A DNA stretch of 64,000 nt, from assembly GCF_943737015.1 (NCBI RefSeq), contig NZ_CALSFP010000001.1, positions 682,001 to 746,000 on the forward strand, written 5' to 3'. The notes under the pieces are model-generated. The model worked only from the letters and a program-made list of their open reading frames with translations, was not told the origin of the DNA and made no database searches. Positions 18,102-28,365 of this stretch are shown here, piece by piece. Position numbers and translations under genes: made by a program. The stretch's first letter is position 1. The number at the start of each line of letters is the position of its first letter. Source of the DNA: Staphylococcus sp. Marseille-Q5304 (GTDB taxonomy: Bacteria > Bacillota > Bacilli > Staphylococcales > Staphylococcaceae).

Positions 18102-19042
18102 TGCGAAATATAGAAAAACTTAATCCTGGTGATTCGGTAGATCATTACTTTCTAATACACAAGGCAACACAAGGTGTAACTGCGCAAGGTAAGGATTACA
18201 TGACGCTTTATTTACAAGATAAAAGTGGAGACATGGAAGCGAAACTATGGACAGTTACGAAAGAAGAAATGAAAGTACTTGTGCCAGAAAAGGTTGTTCA
18301 TGTTATTGGTGATGTAATTAATTATCGTGGTAGAAAGCAAATGAAAATTAATAAAATTAGGTTAACAACAGCTGAAGATAATTTAAACATTCACGATTTT
18401 GTTGATGGTGCGCCTTTAACACCAGATGAAATACAAGAGGAAATTTCACATTTCATGTTAGAAATTGAAAATGCCAATTTACAGCGTATTACACGTCATT
18501 TAATACGCAAACATCAAGAAGCATTTTTTACGTTTCCAGCAGCAAGTACACATCATCATAACTTTTCAAGTGGGTTAAGTTACCATGTTTTAACGATGTT
18601 ACGTGTAGCTAAATCAATTTGCGATATTTATCCATTGTTGAATCGTAGTTTATTATACAGTGCAATTATTTTACATGACATGGGTAAAGTGAAAGAGTTA
18701 AGTGGTCCAGTGGCTACTTCTTATACGGTCGAAGGAAATTTATTAGGCCATATTTCTATTGCAAGTGATGAAGTGGCTGCAGCAGCGAGAGATTTGAGCA
18801 TAGATGGCGAAGAAATTATGTTATTACGTCATATGATCTTAGCTCACCACGGTAAAATGGAATTCGGTTCACCAAAAATGCCACATTTAAAAGAAGCTGA
18901 GATACTCTTCTTCATAGATAATATTGATGCTAAAATGAATATGTTTGAAAAAGCATTCAAGAAAACAGATGAAGGACAATTTACAGAACGTATTTTTGGT
19001 TTAGAAGGACGTCAATTCTATAATCCGAAAACAATGGATTAA
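18101..19042 (+). CDS. yhaM: 3'-5' exoribonuclease YhaM
   Basis: 313 residues. An N-terminal OB-fold (about 15-95) binds nucleic acid, and an HD-type metal-dependent domain (about 160-290) carries the histidines of SSGLSYHV and the catalytic pair in ILHDMGK. It trims RNA 3' ends in Firmicutes. The ATG at 18101 overlaps the last base of the yhaN stop codon, so translation is coupled to the end of the disrupted gene. A strong terminator follows. Confidence 0.9.
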   Translation: MRNIEKLNPGDSVDHYFLIHKATQGVTAQGKDYMTLYLQDKSGDMEAKLWTVTKEEMKVLVPEKVVHVIGDVINYRGRKQMKINKIRLTTAEDNLNIHDFVDGAPLTPDEIQEEISHFMLEIENANLQRITRHLIRKHQEAFFTFPAASTHHHNFSSGLSYHVLTMLRVAKSICDIYPLLNRSLLYSAIILHDMGKVKELSGPVATSYTVEGNLLGHISIASDEVAAAARDLSIDGEEIMLLRHMILAHHGKMEFGSPKMPHLKEAEILFFIDNIDAKMNMFEKAFKKTDEGQFTERIFGLEGRQFYNPKTMD

Positions 19043-19055
19043 GTACTAAATATGC

Positions 19056-19096
19056 AAGAGGTTTATACACAGAGAAATGTGTATAAACCTCTTTTT
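19056..19096 (+). terminator. Terminator of the yhaO-yhaN-yhaM operon
   Basis: A 16-bp perfect inverted repeat (19056-19071 with 19078-19093) followed by T-rich sequence. Confidence 0.9.
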
Positions 19097-19274
19097 ATAT
19101 AATGGGACCATTTTTATAAAATTAGCGATATAAATAAGCTAGTGAATTGCTTAAAATTAAATTGACTTACTATCAAAATACACATAAAATCAAATTACAA
19201 TAACTGAATTTGATATTTGAAGGGGATCATAAGTATTAATGAATGTCATTTCAAAACACTTAAGGGGATAAATA

Positions 19275-20432
19275 ATGTACAAATACATACAAATCTTTTT
19301 AGTAGCGCTTAAGCTCGGATGTATTTCTTTTGGCGGACCTACAGCACATTTAGGATATTTTTATGATGAATATGTAAAAAAGAGGAAATGGTTAAACGAA
19401 AAAGAATATTCAGACCTGGTGGCTTTATGTCAATTTTTACCGGGGCCCGCGAGTAGTCAAGTTGGTATAGGTATCGGTACTATAAGGGGAGGTTTAATAG
19501 GTGGGATATTATCATTTCTTGCTTTTACGATGCCCTCGGTAGTCATACTTATTATTTTTGCAGTGGTAATGAATGGTACTGATATGAGTACATCTTGGAT
19601 ACAAGGTTTGAAGTTAGTTGCGGTTGCTGTTGTGGCTCAAGCAATTTTAGGTATGAGTAAAAAATTAACAAATACAAAATCAAAAATTTTACTCGCTTTG
19701 TTTGTATTAGCAATTACTTTATTAGTGCATCACATACTTATACAAATTGTAGCGTTAACTTTAACAGGATTATATGGATTAATCTTTTTAAGAAAAAGTG
19801 ATCATCCAGCGACATATTCTAAACAAATTCGCATTCCAAAATTGTTCGGTGTTATATCAATAAGTTTGTATTTTGCTTTATTAATTATTCTACCTATTTT
19901 TCGCACAATATTCCAAAACGTGTGGATCATCATGTTCGATAGTTTTTATCGTGCAGGCGCACTCGTTTTTGGGGGAGGGCATGTTGTTTTACCTTTATTA
20001 GAAAAGGAACTTGTGCCGGCTGGGTTAATTTCTAAAGATGATTTTATAGCTGGTTATGCTGCGGCCCAAGGTGTTCCAGGACCATTATTTACTTTTGCAT
20101 CATATATCGGTACTAATATAGAAGGTATTGTCGGTGGTGTCGTAGCAACTATTGCGATTTTCTTACCCGCATTTCTATTGCTATTTGGCATTCTACCTTT
20201 TTGGGAAGATATCAAGTCCAATAAATATATTGATGGTTTCTTAACTGGTATCAGTGCTGGTGTGGTAGGGATTTTAATAGCTGCGTTCTATTCACCAATA
20301 TGGATTTCAACAATAAAAAAGGAACTGGATTTTGTTTTAGCTAGTGTAATGTTTGTTTTGTTGATGCATTTTAAATGGCCATCTTGGTCAATTGTACTCA
20401 TTGGTATAGCAATAGGGGTTATTTTATATTAA
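19275..20432 (+). CDS. chrA: Chromate transporter family (CHR) protein
   Basis: 385 residues with about ten membrane helices and two homologous CHR halves. Each half has its signature: SFGGPTAHLGYF plus LPGPASSQ in the first, and FGGGHVVLP plus AAQGVPGPLFTF in the second. This is the long-chain form. Named members export chromate in symport or antiport, but many Firmicute copies have unproven substrates. Single-gene unit, AAGGGG site before ATG 19275. Confidence 0.85.
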   Translation: MYKYIQIFLVALKLGCISFGGPTAHLGYFYDEYVKKRKWLNEKEYSDLVALCQFLPGPASSQVGIGIGTIRGGLIGGILSFLAFTMPSVVILIIFAVVMNGTDMSTSWIQGLKLVAVAVVAQAILGMSKKLTNTKSKILLALFVLAITLLVHHILIQIVALTLTGLYGLIFLRKSDHPATYSKQIRIPKLFGVISISLYFALLIILPIFRTIFQNVWIIMFDSFYRAGALVFGGGHVVLPLLEKELVPAGLISKDDFIAGYAAAQGVPGPLFTFASYIGTNIEGIVGGVVATIAIFLPAFLLLFGILPFWEDIKSNKYIDGFLTGISAGVVGILIAAFYSPIWISTIKKELDFVLASVMFVLLMHFKWPSWSIVLIGIAIGVILY

Positions 20433-20441
20433 TAATGAATA

Positions 20442-20477
20442 AAAAACTGAGACATTGAGTAATGTCTCAGTTTTTTT
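20442..20477. terminator. Bidirectional terminator, chrA and prsA
   Basis: A 15-bp inverted repeat (20442-20456 with 20461-20475) flanked by A- and T-runs between converging genes. Confidence 0.9.
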
Positions 20478-20481
20478 CGTG

Positions 20482-21498
20482 TTATTGACTTGCTGATAGG
20501 CCTGAAGCTCCTCCTGAAGCGGCGCCTCCACCTTGTTGTTGCATTGCTTGTTGTTGTTGCTGCTGTTGCTGTTGTTGTTTGATTTTGTCAGGGTCAAGAA
20601 TAGAATTTTCAATAGCTTTTTTAATATCTCTATCTTTATAATCTACTTTATATTCTTTAAGTAAATCTTTGTATGCATCTGTTAACAGTTTAGGATCTTT
20701 TTGTACTTTTTGTTGTAAGATTTGAGATTTTAGCTTGCTCTTTTCATCTTTAAAGTCATTTTCTTTATCGGCTTTAATAATATGGTAACCGTAATCTGTC
20801 TTAATGACTTTAGAAACTTCACCTTGCTTAAGCTTGAATAAAGCTTTTTCAAATTTGTCATCCATTTGACCTTTAATGACATAACCTAAACTACCATTTT
20901 TCTTAGCTGATGATGTATCTTTAGATTCTTCTTTGGCAATTTCACCAAATTTGTCTGGGTCTTTAGAAACTTTCTTTTGAATTTCTTCAGCTTTGGCTTT
21001 AGCCTTTTTATCTGATAAACCTTCTTTATCATCTTTGTTTTCTTTTACTTTAATTAAGATATGTGATGCTTTTTTAGTGTCATCTTTGATTTCTTTATCT
21101 GAAACTTTAACTTTGTCGTTAAGTAATTCTTTTTGATACGCTTGTAATTTCTTTTGTTCCTTATAATCATCTAATGACATTTTTTGTTGTTTTAACATGC
21201 TTTCAAATTGATCTTTGCCACCATATTGCTTTTGTTCTTTCTTAATTTCTTTATCAATATCTTTTGTATCAACCTTATCTTTATATTTATCAGCTAATAA
21301 TTTGTTTAATAAGATTGAGAAAGAACTATTTGCAACTTGTTCGTCACCCATTTTATTCATGACATCTTCAACTTTAACATTACCAGCTTTAGATGAAATG
21401 AGTGTGTTATCTTTCGAATCTGTAGCATTATTACCACACGCGCCTAATAATAATGCACTAGCAGTTAATGGAAGTACGACTTTTTTAAATGATTTCAT
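20482..21498 (-). CDS. prsA: Foldase lipoprotein PrsA (parvulin type)
   Basis: 338 residues from ATG 21498, which AAGGAG supports; an earlier in-frame ATG at 21528 has no such site. The lipoprotein signal ends in LLLGAC (Cys21). A SurA-like N-terminal region precedes the parvulin prolyl isomerase core (about 145-240, with ASHILIK, GSLGYV and DYGYHIIK). The C-terminus is an unusual run of about ten Gln followed by a Gly/Ala/Ser tail. PrsA folds secreted proteins, including penicillin-binding proteins and exoenzymes, at the outer face of the membrane. Confidence 0.93.
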   Translation of the reverse strand: MKSFKKVVLPLTASALLLGACGNNATDSKDNTLISSKAGNVKVEDVMNKMGDEQVANSSFSILLNKLLADKYKDKVDTKDIDKEIKKEQKQYGGKDQFESMLKQQKMSLDDYKEQKKLQAYQKELLNDKVKVSDKEIKDDTKKASHILIKVKENKDDKEGLSDKKAKAKAEEIQKKVSKDPDKFGEIAKEESKDTSSAKKNGSLGYVIKGQMDDKFEKALFKLKQGEVSKVIKTDYGYHIIKADKENDFKDEKSKLKSQILQQKVQKDPKLLTDAYKDLLKEYKVDYKDRDIKKAIENSILDPDKIKQQQQQQQQQQAMQQQGGGAASGGASGLSASQ

Positions 21499-21660
21499 AG
21501 TTGGAAACTCCTTTTGTAAGAATAACAAGGTAAATATAACATATTAATTGCGATACACCAATTAGAAACATAGTATCTCAGACTATTGTAGTAGAAAATT
21601 ATGATTTTTTTGACATTTTAATAATGATTATATTTAAAACGAAATACCTCAACTTTAAAG

Positions 21661-21712
21661 ATAAAAAAGCAGAACTTGTAATCATCAAATTAATGATTAC
21701 AAGTTCTGCTTT
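21661..21712 (-). terminator. Terminator of the DUF3267 gene
   Basis: A 20-bp perfect inverted repeat (21666-21685 with 21693-21712) with a T-run on the minus strand. Confidence 0.9.
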
Positions 21713-21726
21713 AGTAAACGGTATTT

Positions 21727-22293
21727 TTATTTGTGTAATGCGTGTTGCTTGGAATTCACTTTACTTAAAATATTGATGCCTGTTTGATGTTCTTCAATAT
21801 GTGTACCTTCATTAGAAAGGATGATAACCTTTATATATAGTAAATCCATTATTGAATAACCTAAATTTAATGCGATTAAAAACATAAAATAGTGACCGTA
21901 AGCCGTGAATAAAAAAGTTGCATAGATACATAAAGCAGTGATTACGAATAATGGTGTTAGTAATGCAAAACAAAAATAGTATTTATTCACTGGTGTATTC
22001 ACGTAAACATTATAAAAGGGCACATTGGAATTTTTCGATAATTTGTATGATTTGAAATGTTTATAATATGGACTTAGAAATACTAAATGTATAAATTTAT
22101 GAAATGGATATAACAAAAATACTGCAATTAAAAATAATATGAAATGTTGATCCGTTGATTTCGTATCTGAAAAGAAGTATAGAATTTCATATGCGATTAA
22201 AAATGAAATTATAGTAGTAGCAAAACTGAGAAATGCAATTCTAGGCAACCCGAATCGTGCGTTAATATCGACCTGACGAGAACAAAGATACAT
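21727..22293 (-). CDS. DUF3267-family membrane protein (putative zincin-like)
   Basis: 188 residues from ATG 22293, preferred because AAAGGAG sits 10 bases upstream; the ATG at 22302 is too close. About four membrane helices are seen. The segment PFHKFIHLVF carries an HxxxH pattern that the family shares with membrane metalloproteases, but no proven activity is known. Its position next to prsA is also seen in S. aureus as I recall. Confidence 0.72.
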   Translation of the reverse strand: MYLCSRQVDINARFGLPRIAFLSFATTIISFLIAYEILYFFSDTKSTDQHFILFLIAVFLLYPFHKFIHLVFLSPYYKHFKSYKLSKNSNVPFYNVYVNTPVNKYYFCFALLTPLFVITALCIYATFLFTAYGHYFMFLIALNLGYSIMDLLYIKVIILSNEGTHIEEHQTGINILSKVNSKQHALHK

Positions 22294-22410
22294 GATCTCC
22301 ATACTCCTTTCCTAACCATTATTAATTGTACTCAAGTATTATCTATCTTAATGTATCAAACGTCAAGACTAAAATGATCACTGATGTCAAATCATTCAAT
22401 TTTCCCATTA

Positions 22411-22452
22411 AAAATACTGAATATCGCTCTAGCTCATTAGCGATATCCAGTA
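22411..22452 (-). terminator. Terminator of the YtxH gene
   Basis: A 13-bp inverted repeat with one mismatch (22416-22428 with 22439-22451) followed on the minus strand by a T-run. Confidence 0.75.
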
Positions 22453-22483
22453 ATTTTTAATTATATTTAAAGGAGTAAATCAA

Positions 22484-22855
22484 TTACTTATCTTTTTGGA
22501 AAGTATTACTAATTTCTTCACCACGGTTTTGAAGATTTTCAACATGAGATTGTAGACGGTTAATATTTGGATCGATATCCGCTTTGAAATCACCAATCAT
22601 TGTCTTAACTTCGTCACCGATAGAGTTACCGAACTCAGTACCTTCAGTTTTTATTTGATTTACGTAATTCATAATATCGTTGATATTTTGTTTAATCGTA
22701 TCAATTTCTCTTGTGAATTCTGATTCAGCGCCAGCAGGACGTTTTACTTTTAATTGGCGATCAGCATCTTGTTTATTGTCACGGTTCATCATTGCAACGC
22801 CAAGACCAGTTGCTAAACCTGCAGTCACACCTAATATAATTTGAGCTGTTCTCAT
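22484..22855 (-). CDS. YtxH-domain general-stress-type protein
   Basis: 123 residues from ATG 22855, which GAGGAG supports. A membrane-like N-terminal segment with glycine-rich helix (IILGVTAGLATGLGVAMM) is followed by a long amphipathic coiled coil. This is the YtxH/YtfJ-like layout, known from sigma-B-linked stress genes in Firmicutes. Function unproven. Confidence 0.72.
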   Translation of the reverse strand: MRTAQIILGVTAGLATGLGVAMMNRDNKQDADRQLKVKRPAGAESEFTREIDTIKQNINDIMNYVNQIKTEGTEFGNSIGDEVKTMIGDFKADIDPNINRLQSHVENLQNRGEEISNTFQKDK

Positions 22856-22936
22856 TACAATTCTCCTCATTTCTTAATTAATCTCATATTTGTTTAATAT
22901 TTTTTATATACCCATTTTCGTTGGATAATAAGCATT

Positions 22937-23362
22937 TTAGTTGAATTGGTTAGCAATTTCTTTTGCAAGTTGAGCTTTCATATCATCATCGATCGTATCT
23001 TCATGTGTTTCCCAATGATAGCCAAAACCGTCTGTGTCGTTCTCATATCTTGGTAATAAATGGAAATGAAGATGGAAGACAGATTGATCGGCGAACTCGC
23101 CATTATTTTGTATAATATTTAAACCATCAGGATTAAATGCTTTTTTAATCGCATTTGCAACTTTTGGAAGTGCAGCACCAATATGTTGCATCGTTGCTTC
23201 ATCGGTTTCAAATATATTCGCAGATGGTTTCTTCGGAACAAGTAATGTATGTCCTTTAGTAACTTGTGAGATATCTAGAAATGCATATACGTATTCATCT
23301 TCATATACTTTATGACTTGGAATTTCACCGTCAATAATTTTGCTAAAGATAGTTTCTGACAT
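22937..23362 (-). CDS. hit: HIT-family nucleotide hydrolase
   Basis: 141 residues. The HIT motif H-x-H-x-H is present in FHLHFHLLPRY (about 97-107), with the usual N-terminal FSKIIDGEIPSHKVYED. Members hydrolyse or transfer AMP from dinucleotides and amino-acyl adenylates. In Bacillus and Staphylococcus the gene lies next to and divergent from ecsAB, as here. Confidence 0.92.
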   Translation of the reverse strand: MSETIFSKIIDGEIPSHKVYEDEYVYAFLDISQVTKGHTLLVPKKPSANIFETDEATMQHIGAALPKVANAIKKAFNPDGLNIIQNNGEFADQSVFHLHFHLLPRYENDTDGFGYHWETHEDTIDDDMKAQLAKEIANQFN

Positions 23363-23492
23363 AATATCTTCACTCCTTTTATCATAGTTACAAATATTAT
23401 AGCATTCCTACAATATTTTCGTCAGTGCTTTACATATAAATTTATGAATAAACATTGATTTTTGGTACAATACAAATTATGGAGGTGCCCAT

Positions 23493-24227
23493 ATGACAGT
23501 GAAAGTTGAGCAACTAACAGGTGGTTATGGTAAAAAACCTATTATTAAAAATATCAATTTTGAACTCAAAAAAGGAGAAATCGTAGGACTCATTGGATTA
23601 AATGGAGCCGGTAAAAGTACAACAATAAAACATATGCTCGGTTTACTCACGCCAATGGAAGGTGAGTTGACGATTTCCGATGTTAATATAAAACAAGATG
23701 TTGAAACGTATAGAAGAAAGTTATCATATATTCCAGAATCGCCAGTGATTTATGAAGAATTAACTTTGAAAGAACATATTTACATGACAGCAATGGCTTA
23801 TGATATAAACAGAGAGGAAGCTATGAAACGTGCTGAACCATTACTTAAAACCTTCCGTTTAGAAAATGAATTGAACATTTTCCCAAGTCATTTTTCTAAA
23901 GGTATGAAACAAAAGGTAATGATCATTTGTGCATTTATCGTAGATCCTGAACTATACATTATTGATGAGCCTTTCTTAGGCTTAGATCCACTAGGTATTC
24001 AATCGATGTTAAATTTAATGGTAGAAAAGAAAAAAGAAGATAGAACTGTATTAATGAGTACGCATATACTTGCAACAGCTGAACGATATTGTGATCGATT
24101 TATTATTATGGATAAAGGTGAGATAGTGGCGTTCGGTGATTTAGATGAGTTGCGCACACAAACAGGATTACATGACAAAACATTAGATGAAATTTATATT
24201 CATGTTACGCAAGGTGGCCAAGCATAA
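23493..24227 (+). CDS. ecsA: ABC transporter ATP-binding protein EcsA
   Basis: 244 residues. Walker A is GLNGAGKST (about 36-44), the signature is FSKGMKQK instead of LSGGQ, and Walker B is LYIIDEPFLGLDP, followed by the switch His in STHI. Ecs affects protein secretion, competence and membrane proteolysis in Bacillus. The TAATG-type overlap with ecsB (1 bp) shows translational coupling. GGAGGTG site before ATG 23493. Confidence 0.93.
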   Translation: MTVKVEQLTGGYGKKPIIKNINFELKKGEIVGLIGLNGAGKSTTIKHMLGLLTPMEGELTISDVNIKQDVETYRRKLSYIPESPVIYEELTLKEHIYMTAMAYDINREEAMKRAEPLLKTFRLENELNIFPSHFSKGMKQKVMIICAFIVDPELYIIDEPFLGLDPLGIQSMLNLMVEKKKEDRTVLMSTHILATAERYCDRFIIMDKGEIVAFGDLDELRTQTGLHDKTLDEIYIHVTQGGQA

Positions 24228-25453
24228 TGAGTAGTCTGGATGCAAAGCAGTTATTTAACGAACGTCGTCAGGCCATCAATAAAGAAAAACGCTACTATAA
24301 TAAGTTTATATTTAATGGTCATTTTTCTGTTTTTATCGTTATTATGCTAGGTGCTTTTATAATGGGATACGGTGGCTGGTTAAAGCATATCCCGAAAGGT
24401 ATTAATTATGCGTTAATTGCGAGTTTAGTGTTAGCAATTACTTCAATGTTTCCATTACGTACATTACTTAAAGATGCAGACCGTCTATTCTTATTACCAT
24501 TTGAAAAACATATGTCAGATTATATGAAATCTAGTTTGATTTATAGTTATTTTTTAAGGCTGCCTATCCAAATCATAATGATTATCGTATTGTTTCCATT
24601 GTTTTATGTAATCAATGGTAAATCGTATGGTTTCTATATCATGTTTGCGATATTAGCATTAATCTTGCCATATTTAGGTTTATTACTTAAATGGCAATGG
24701 TATCGTTATAGACTTGAAACTTGGTCTTTATATTTATTATTATTCATTATCTTTACATCAGGGTATTTTGTAGTGTTGGGACCTAAAAATATTTCAGGTT
24801 TAAGTACGATTTTACTACTGATAGGATTAATTTTAATATTGAAAAAGATTAATATAAAACAGTTATTCCCATGGGAACGTATGATTAAATCTGAACAACA
24901 GCACCATATGAATTACTACAAATTTGTAAATATGTTCACTGATGTTAAACATTTAAAAGAAACAGCAGTCCGCAGAAGTTATTTGGATCCTATATTACGC
25001 ACACCAAGTACGAAGAAATTTAATGAGAATCACATGTACTTATATTTATTTACAAGAAGTTTTGCAAGAGGTAAGGATGCCTTTCACATTATATTAAGGC
25101 TCGTTGTGATTGCATTGATCTTAATGATATGGTTACAACAACCTATTGTTACATTAGTGATTGGCGGATTGTTTATGTATATTATCTTATTACAGATGGC
25201 ACAATTTTATACGCAACAAGCTTACGGTTTATGGCCTCAAGTTTGGCCTGTTAGCGATACGAAAGTGATTAAAGGTTACCACCAATTTTTATTACGATTA
25301 ATGGTAATTTTAGGTATATTATTCACTATTGTTTATGCGATTGTAAATCCTATCTATGCATATGGAGGTATAGTGTTCTTTATCGTAGGATGGTTAACTA
25401 TAAGAAGCGTGATTAAAAAGTTACAGTACCAAGAAACGTTATTGAGAGACTAA
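24227..25453 (+). CDS. ecsB: ABC transporter permease EcsB
   Basis: 408 residues with about eight to ten hydrophobic helices and a large cytosolic part (about 215-285). It is the membrane partner of EcsA and starts within the EcsA stop codon. No EcsC gene follows; a strong terminator closes the two-gene operon. The transported substrate is not known. Confidence 0.9.
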   Translation: MSSLDAKQLFNERRQAINKEKRYYNKFIFNGHFSVFIVIMLGAFIMGYGGWLKHIPKGINYALIASLVLAITSMFPLRTLLKDADRLFLLPFEKHMSDYMKSSLIYSYFLRLPIQIIMIIVLFPLFYVINGKSYGFYIMFAILALILPYLGLLLKWQWYRYRLETWSLYLLLFIIFTSGYFVVLGPKNISGLSTILLLIGLILILKKINIKQLFPWERMIKSEQQHHMNYYKFVNMFTDVKHLKETAVRRSYLDPILRTPSTKKFNENHMYLYLFTRSFARGKDAFHIILRLVVIALILMIWLQQPIVTLVIGGLFMYIILLQMAQFYTQQAYGLWPQVWPVSDTKVIKGYHQFLLRLMVILGILFTIVYAIVNPIYAYGGIVFFIVGWLTIRSVIKKLQYQETLLRD

Positions 25454-25496
25454 ATTATATTTCCATCTATAAATAATGTTTCAATTATATAAAATA

Positions 25497-25542
25497 AAAG
25501 CAGTGAAGTTATCTATTAATGTAGAAAGCTTCACTGCTTTTT
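25497..25542. terminator. Bidirectional terminator, ecsAB and TRAP
   Basis: A 13-bp inverted repeat (25497-25509 with 25529-25541) between converging units, T-runs on both sides. Confidence 0.85.
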
Positions 25543-25592
25543 AATATTGTATTTATATTGAATATAATATTTTAAAAGATGGTCAACAAAGA

Positions 25593-26093
25593 TTAATGTT
25601 CGATTGGATATAAATATCTTTCGAAATAACTTGAATGTTGCCCGCTTGCACCGAAAAATTGACTTAATGCCGTCTTAGCAAAATTGTCATTAAATACTGT
25701 TGATGATTTAAAGTCTTCATAGTCGGCTCTTTTGTTAAAACCAAAGTAAACCTTATATGTTAAACCTTGGTTAGGTTTTAATAAACGATAACTACGATAA
25801 CCCGCAAATTGTTGGAAATCAGCTGTTACATTCATTAATTTCTTCTCTAATTGATATGCATGGTCATCAGTAGTAGGGACGAAGATGACAGAATAGAAAT
25901 GGTCTTCGTTTAATTCACCTTCTGATTGTAAGATGTCATATTCAATAGGTTGTTTTAAAGCTGTTGTAGTATCAGTTTCTTCAATAATTACTGAAGAATC
26001 TGAAGCTGAAAATTGTAGTAATTCATGGTCTGGGTTATTGATTCTTATCTGATTCAAATAACCAAAGGTACCATAAGAAGCATATAGTTTCAT
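25593..26093 (-). CDS. traP: Signal transduction protein TRAP (HmoB-like)
   Basis: 166 residues from ATG 26093, after AAGGGGG; the S. aureus protein has 167. It starts MKLYASYGTFGYLNQI and ends in a dimeric alpha/beta-barrel domain of the antibiotic-biosynthesis-monooxygenase fold (about 70-160). It was first described as target of RNAIII-activating protein, but its role in agr signalling is disputed. Bacillus HmoB, a haem-degrading enzyme, has the same layout, and the neighbouring hemEHY operon fits a link to haem. Confidence 0.85.
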   Translation of the reverse strand: MKLYASYGTFGYLNQIRINNPDHELLQFSASDSSVIIEETDTTTALKQPIEYDILQSEGELNEDHFYSVIFVPTTDDHAYQLEKKLMNVTADFQQFAGYRSYRLLKPNQGLTYKVYFGFNKRADYEDFKSSTVFNDNFAKTALSQFFGASGQHSSYFERYLYPIEH

Positions 26094-26353
26094 ATCGTTA
26101 TCCCCCTTGTTATTCTCCATTATTTGTATGTAACAATTATACTTTACTATATTTAGTTTAATTTTCCCAATATATACATATATTTGCTAGCTTATATTAT
26201 AATAGATTCTTGATAGAAGGTAAAAGATTTTTAAATAGTGTGACATTATTTATTGAGTATGAATTTTTTATGACATTTAAGCATGACGAAATACGAACAT
26301 AATAACATATGATATTATAAATAAGAATGATTATAATGTAGGAGGATCTTAAG

Positions 26354-27388
26354 GTGCATAGCAAAAACAATACAATTTTAAAGATGATTCAGGGAGAGGA
26401 AGTTTCACATACGCCTGTATGGTTTATGCGACAAGCAGGACGCTCTCAACCTGAATATAGAAAGTTAAAAGAAAAATATTCATTATTTGAAATTACGCAT
26501 CAACCAGAGTTATGTGCATATGTGACACATCTTCCTGTAGATAATTACAATACAGATGCTGCAGTATTATATAAAGATATCATGACACCACTAAAACCTA
26601 TTGGTGTAGACGTAGATATTAAATCAGGTATTGGCCCCGTTATTCAAAATCCTATTAAAAATATTCAAGATGTAGAGAAATTAGGGAAAATTGATCCTCA
26701 AAGAGATGTTCCTTATGTACTAGATACAATTAAGTTACTTACAGAAGAAAAATTAAACGTACCATTAATAGGATTTACAGGCGCACCATTTACTCTAGCG
26801 AGTTATATGATAGAAGGTGGCCCATCAAAAAATTACAATCATACAAAGGCTATGATGTACAGCGATGAAGCAACTTGGTTTGCATTGATGGATCATTTAG
26901 TTGAAATGTCTATCACATACGTTAACGCACAAATCAAAGCAGGTGCAGAGTTAATCCAAATCTTCGACTCATGGGTAGGGGCACTTAATGTTGAAGACTA
27001 CAGATATTATATTAAGCCGTCTATGAATAAACTGATCAATGGAATTAAAGCGCAACATGATGTACCTGTTATCTTGTTTGGTGTGGGTGCAAGCCATTTA
27101 ATCAATGAATGGAACGATTTACCTATCGATGTATTAGGTTTGGATTGGAGATATACAATTCAAGATGCACACGATTTAGACATCACTAAAACATTACAAG
27201 GTAATTTAGATCCGTCATTACTACTCGCACCATGGAATGTTATTGAAGAAAGATTAAAACCTATCTTAGATGAAGGTGTAGCTCATGGGAAACACATTTT
27301 CAATTTAGGCCATGGTGTATTCCCAGAAGTTAAACCTGAGACGTTAAGAAAGATTACTGAGTTTGTGCATAACTATACACAAAGATAA
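26354..27388 (+). CDS. hemE: Uroporphyrinogen decarboxylase
   Basis: 344 residues with a GTG start behind GGAGGATC. The conserved substrate loop [16 protein letters not shown] near the N-terminus, the [17 protein letters not shown] segment and [10 protein letters not shown] near the C-terminus identify HemE. It converts uroporphyrinogen III to coproporphyrinogen III. First gene of hemE-hemH-hemY, the late coproporphyrin-dependent haem branch of Gram-positive bacteria. Confidence 0.96.
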   Translation: MHSKNNTILKMIQGEEVSHTPVWFMRQAGRSQPEYRKLKEKYSLFEITHQPELCAYVTHLPVDNYNTDAAVLYKDIMTPLKPIGVDVDIKSGIGPVIQNPIKNIQDVEKLGKIDPQRDVPYVLDTIKLLTEEKLNVPLIGFTGAPFTLASYMIEGGPSKNYNHTKAMMYSDEATWFALMDHLVEMSITYVNAQIKAGAELIQIFDSWVGALNVEDYRYYIKPSMNKLINGIKAQHDVPVILFGVGASHLINEWNDLPIDVLGLDWRYTIQDAHDLDITKTLQGNLDPSLLLAPWNVIEERLKPILDEGVAHGKHIFNLGHGVFPEVKPETLRKITEFVHNYTQR

Positions 27389-27426
27389 CGAGAATACATT
27401 AAATTTATTTGAAGGATGATTTGAAA

Positions 27427-28350
27427 ATGAAAAAGCGCATAGGCTTATTAGTTATGGCATACGGTACGCCGTATAAAGAAAGTGATATAGAAGCATATTA
27501 CACAGATATTAGACATGGTAAGAAACCATCAACTGAAGAAATTGAAGATTTGAAAGCACGTTATGAATTTATAGGGGGACTTTCTCCTTTAGCTCGAATT
27601 ACTAATAATCAAGCAAATGCATTATGTGAAGCCTTAAATGAAACATATTCAGATGTTGAATTTAAACTTTACATTGGTCTAAAACATATCCATCCATTTA
27701 TCGAAGATGCCGTACAATCTATGCATGAAGATGGTATTACAGAAGCGGTAACAGTAGTACTCGCTCCACATTATTCTAGCTTTTCAGTAGGATCTTATGA
27801 TACGCGTGCCGAACAAGAAGCTGACAAATATGGTATAACATTAACGCACGTTCAACATTATTATCACCAACCTCAATTTATACAATACTGGTCAGAGAAA
27901 ATTAATGAAACGTTAAGTCAAATACCTCAAGAAGAGCATGATGATACTGTATTAGTGGTTTCTGCGCATAGCTTACCAAAAGGGCTAATTGAAAGAAATA
28001 ACGACCCATACCCAACAGAATTACATGAAACTGCCCAACTCCTTGAACAGAATACGCATATTAAACATGTTGCAGAAGGTTGGCAGTCTGAAGGTAATAC
28101 AGGCACACCTTGGTTAGGACCTGATGTTCAATATTTAACGAAATCACTCTATGAGCAACACGGTTATAAACATTTTATATATACACCGGTTGGATTTGTG
28201 TGTGAACATTTAGAAGTATTATATGATAATGACTACGAATGTAAAGTAGTGTGTGATGAAATAGGTGCGAACTATTATCGTCCTGTAATGCCTAACACAG
28301 ATCCTTTATTTATAGGCGCCATCGTTGAAGAAATTAAATCTGTCTATTAA
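27427..28350 (+). CDS. hemH: Coproporphyrin III ferrochelatase
   Basis: 307 residues from ATG 27427, after GAAGGATGA; this equals the S. aureus length. Motifs GLLVMAYGTP, GLSPLARIT, SAHSLPKGLIERNNDPYP with the metal-site His, and GFVCEHLEVLYD with the conserved Glu are present. In Firmicutes it inserts iron into coproporphyrin III (hence the name CpfC). 38 bp after hemE. Confidence 0.95.
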   Translation: MKKRIGLLVMAYGTPYKESDIEAYYTDIRHGKKPSTEEIEDLKARYEFIGGLSPLARITNNQANALCEALNETYSDVEFKLYIGLKHIHPFIEDAVQSMHEDGITEAVTVVLAPHYSSFSVGSYDTRAEQEADKYGITLTHVQHYYHQPQFIQYWSEKINETLSQIPQEEHDDTVLVVSAHSLPKGLIERNNDPYPTELHETAQLLEQNTHIKHVAEGWQSEGNTGTPWLGPDVQYLTKSLYEQHGYKHFIYTPVGFVCEHLEVLYDNDYECKVVCDEIGANYYRPVMPNTDPLFIGAIVEEIKSVY

Positions 28351-28365
28351 GAAAGGAGCTTGTTG

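Noticed and set aside
26321..26345. AT-rich partial dyad before hemE resembling a Fur/PerR box
   Set aside because: Only part of the consensus matches and such AT-rich stretches are frequent here.
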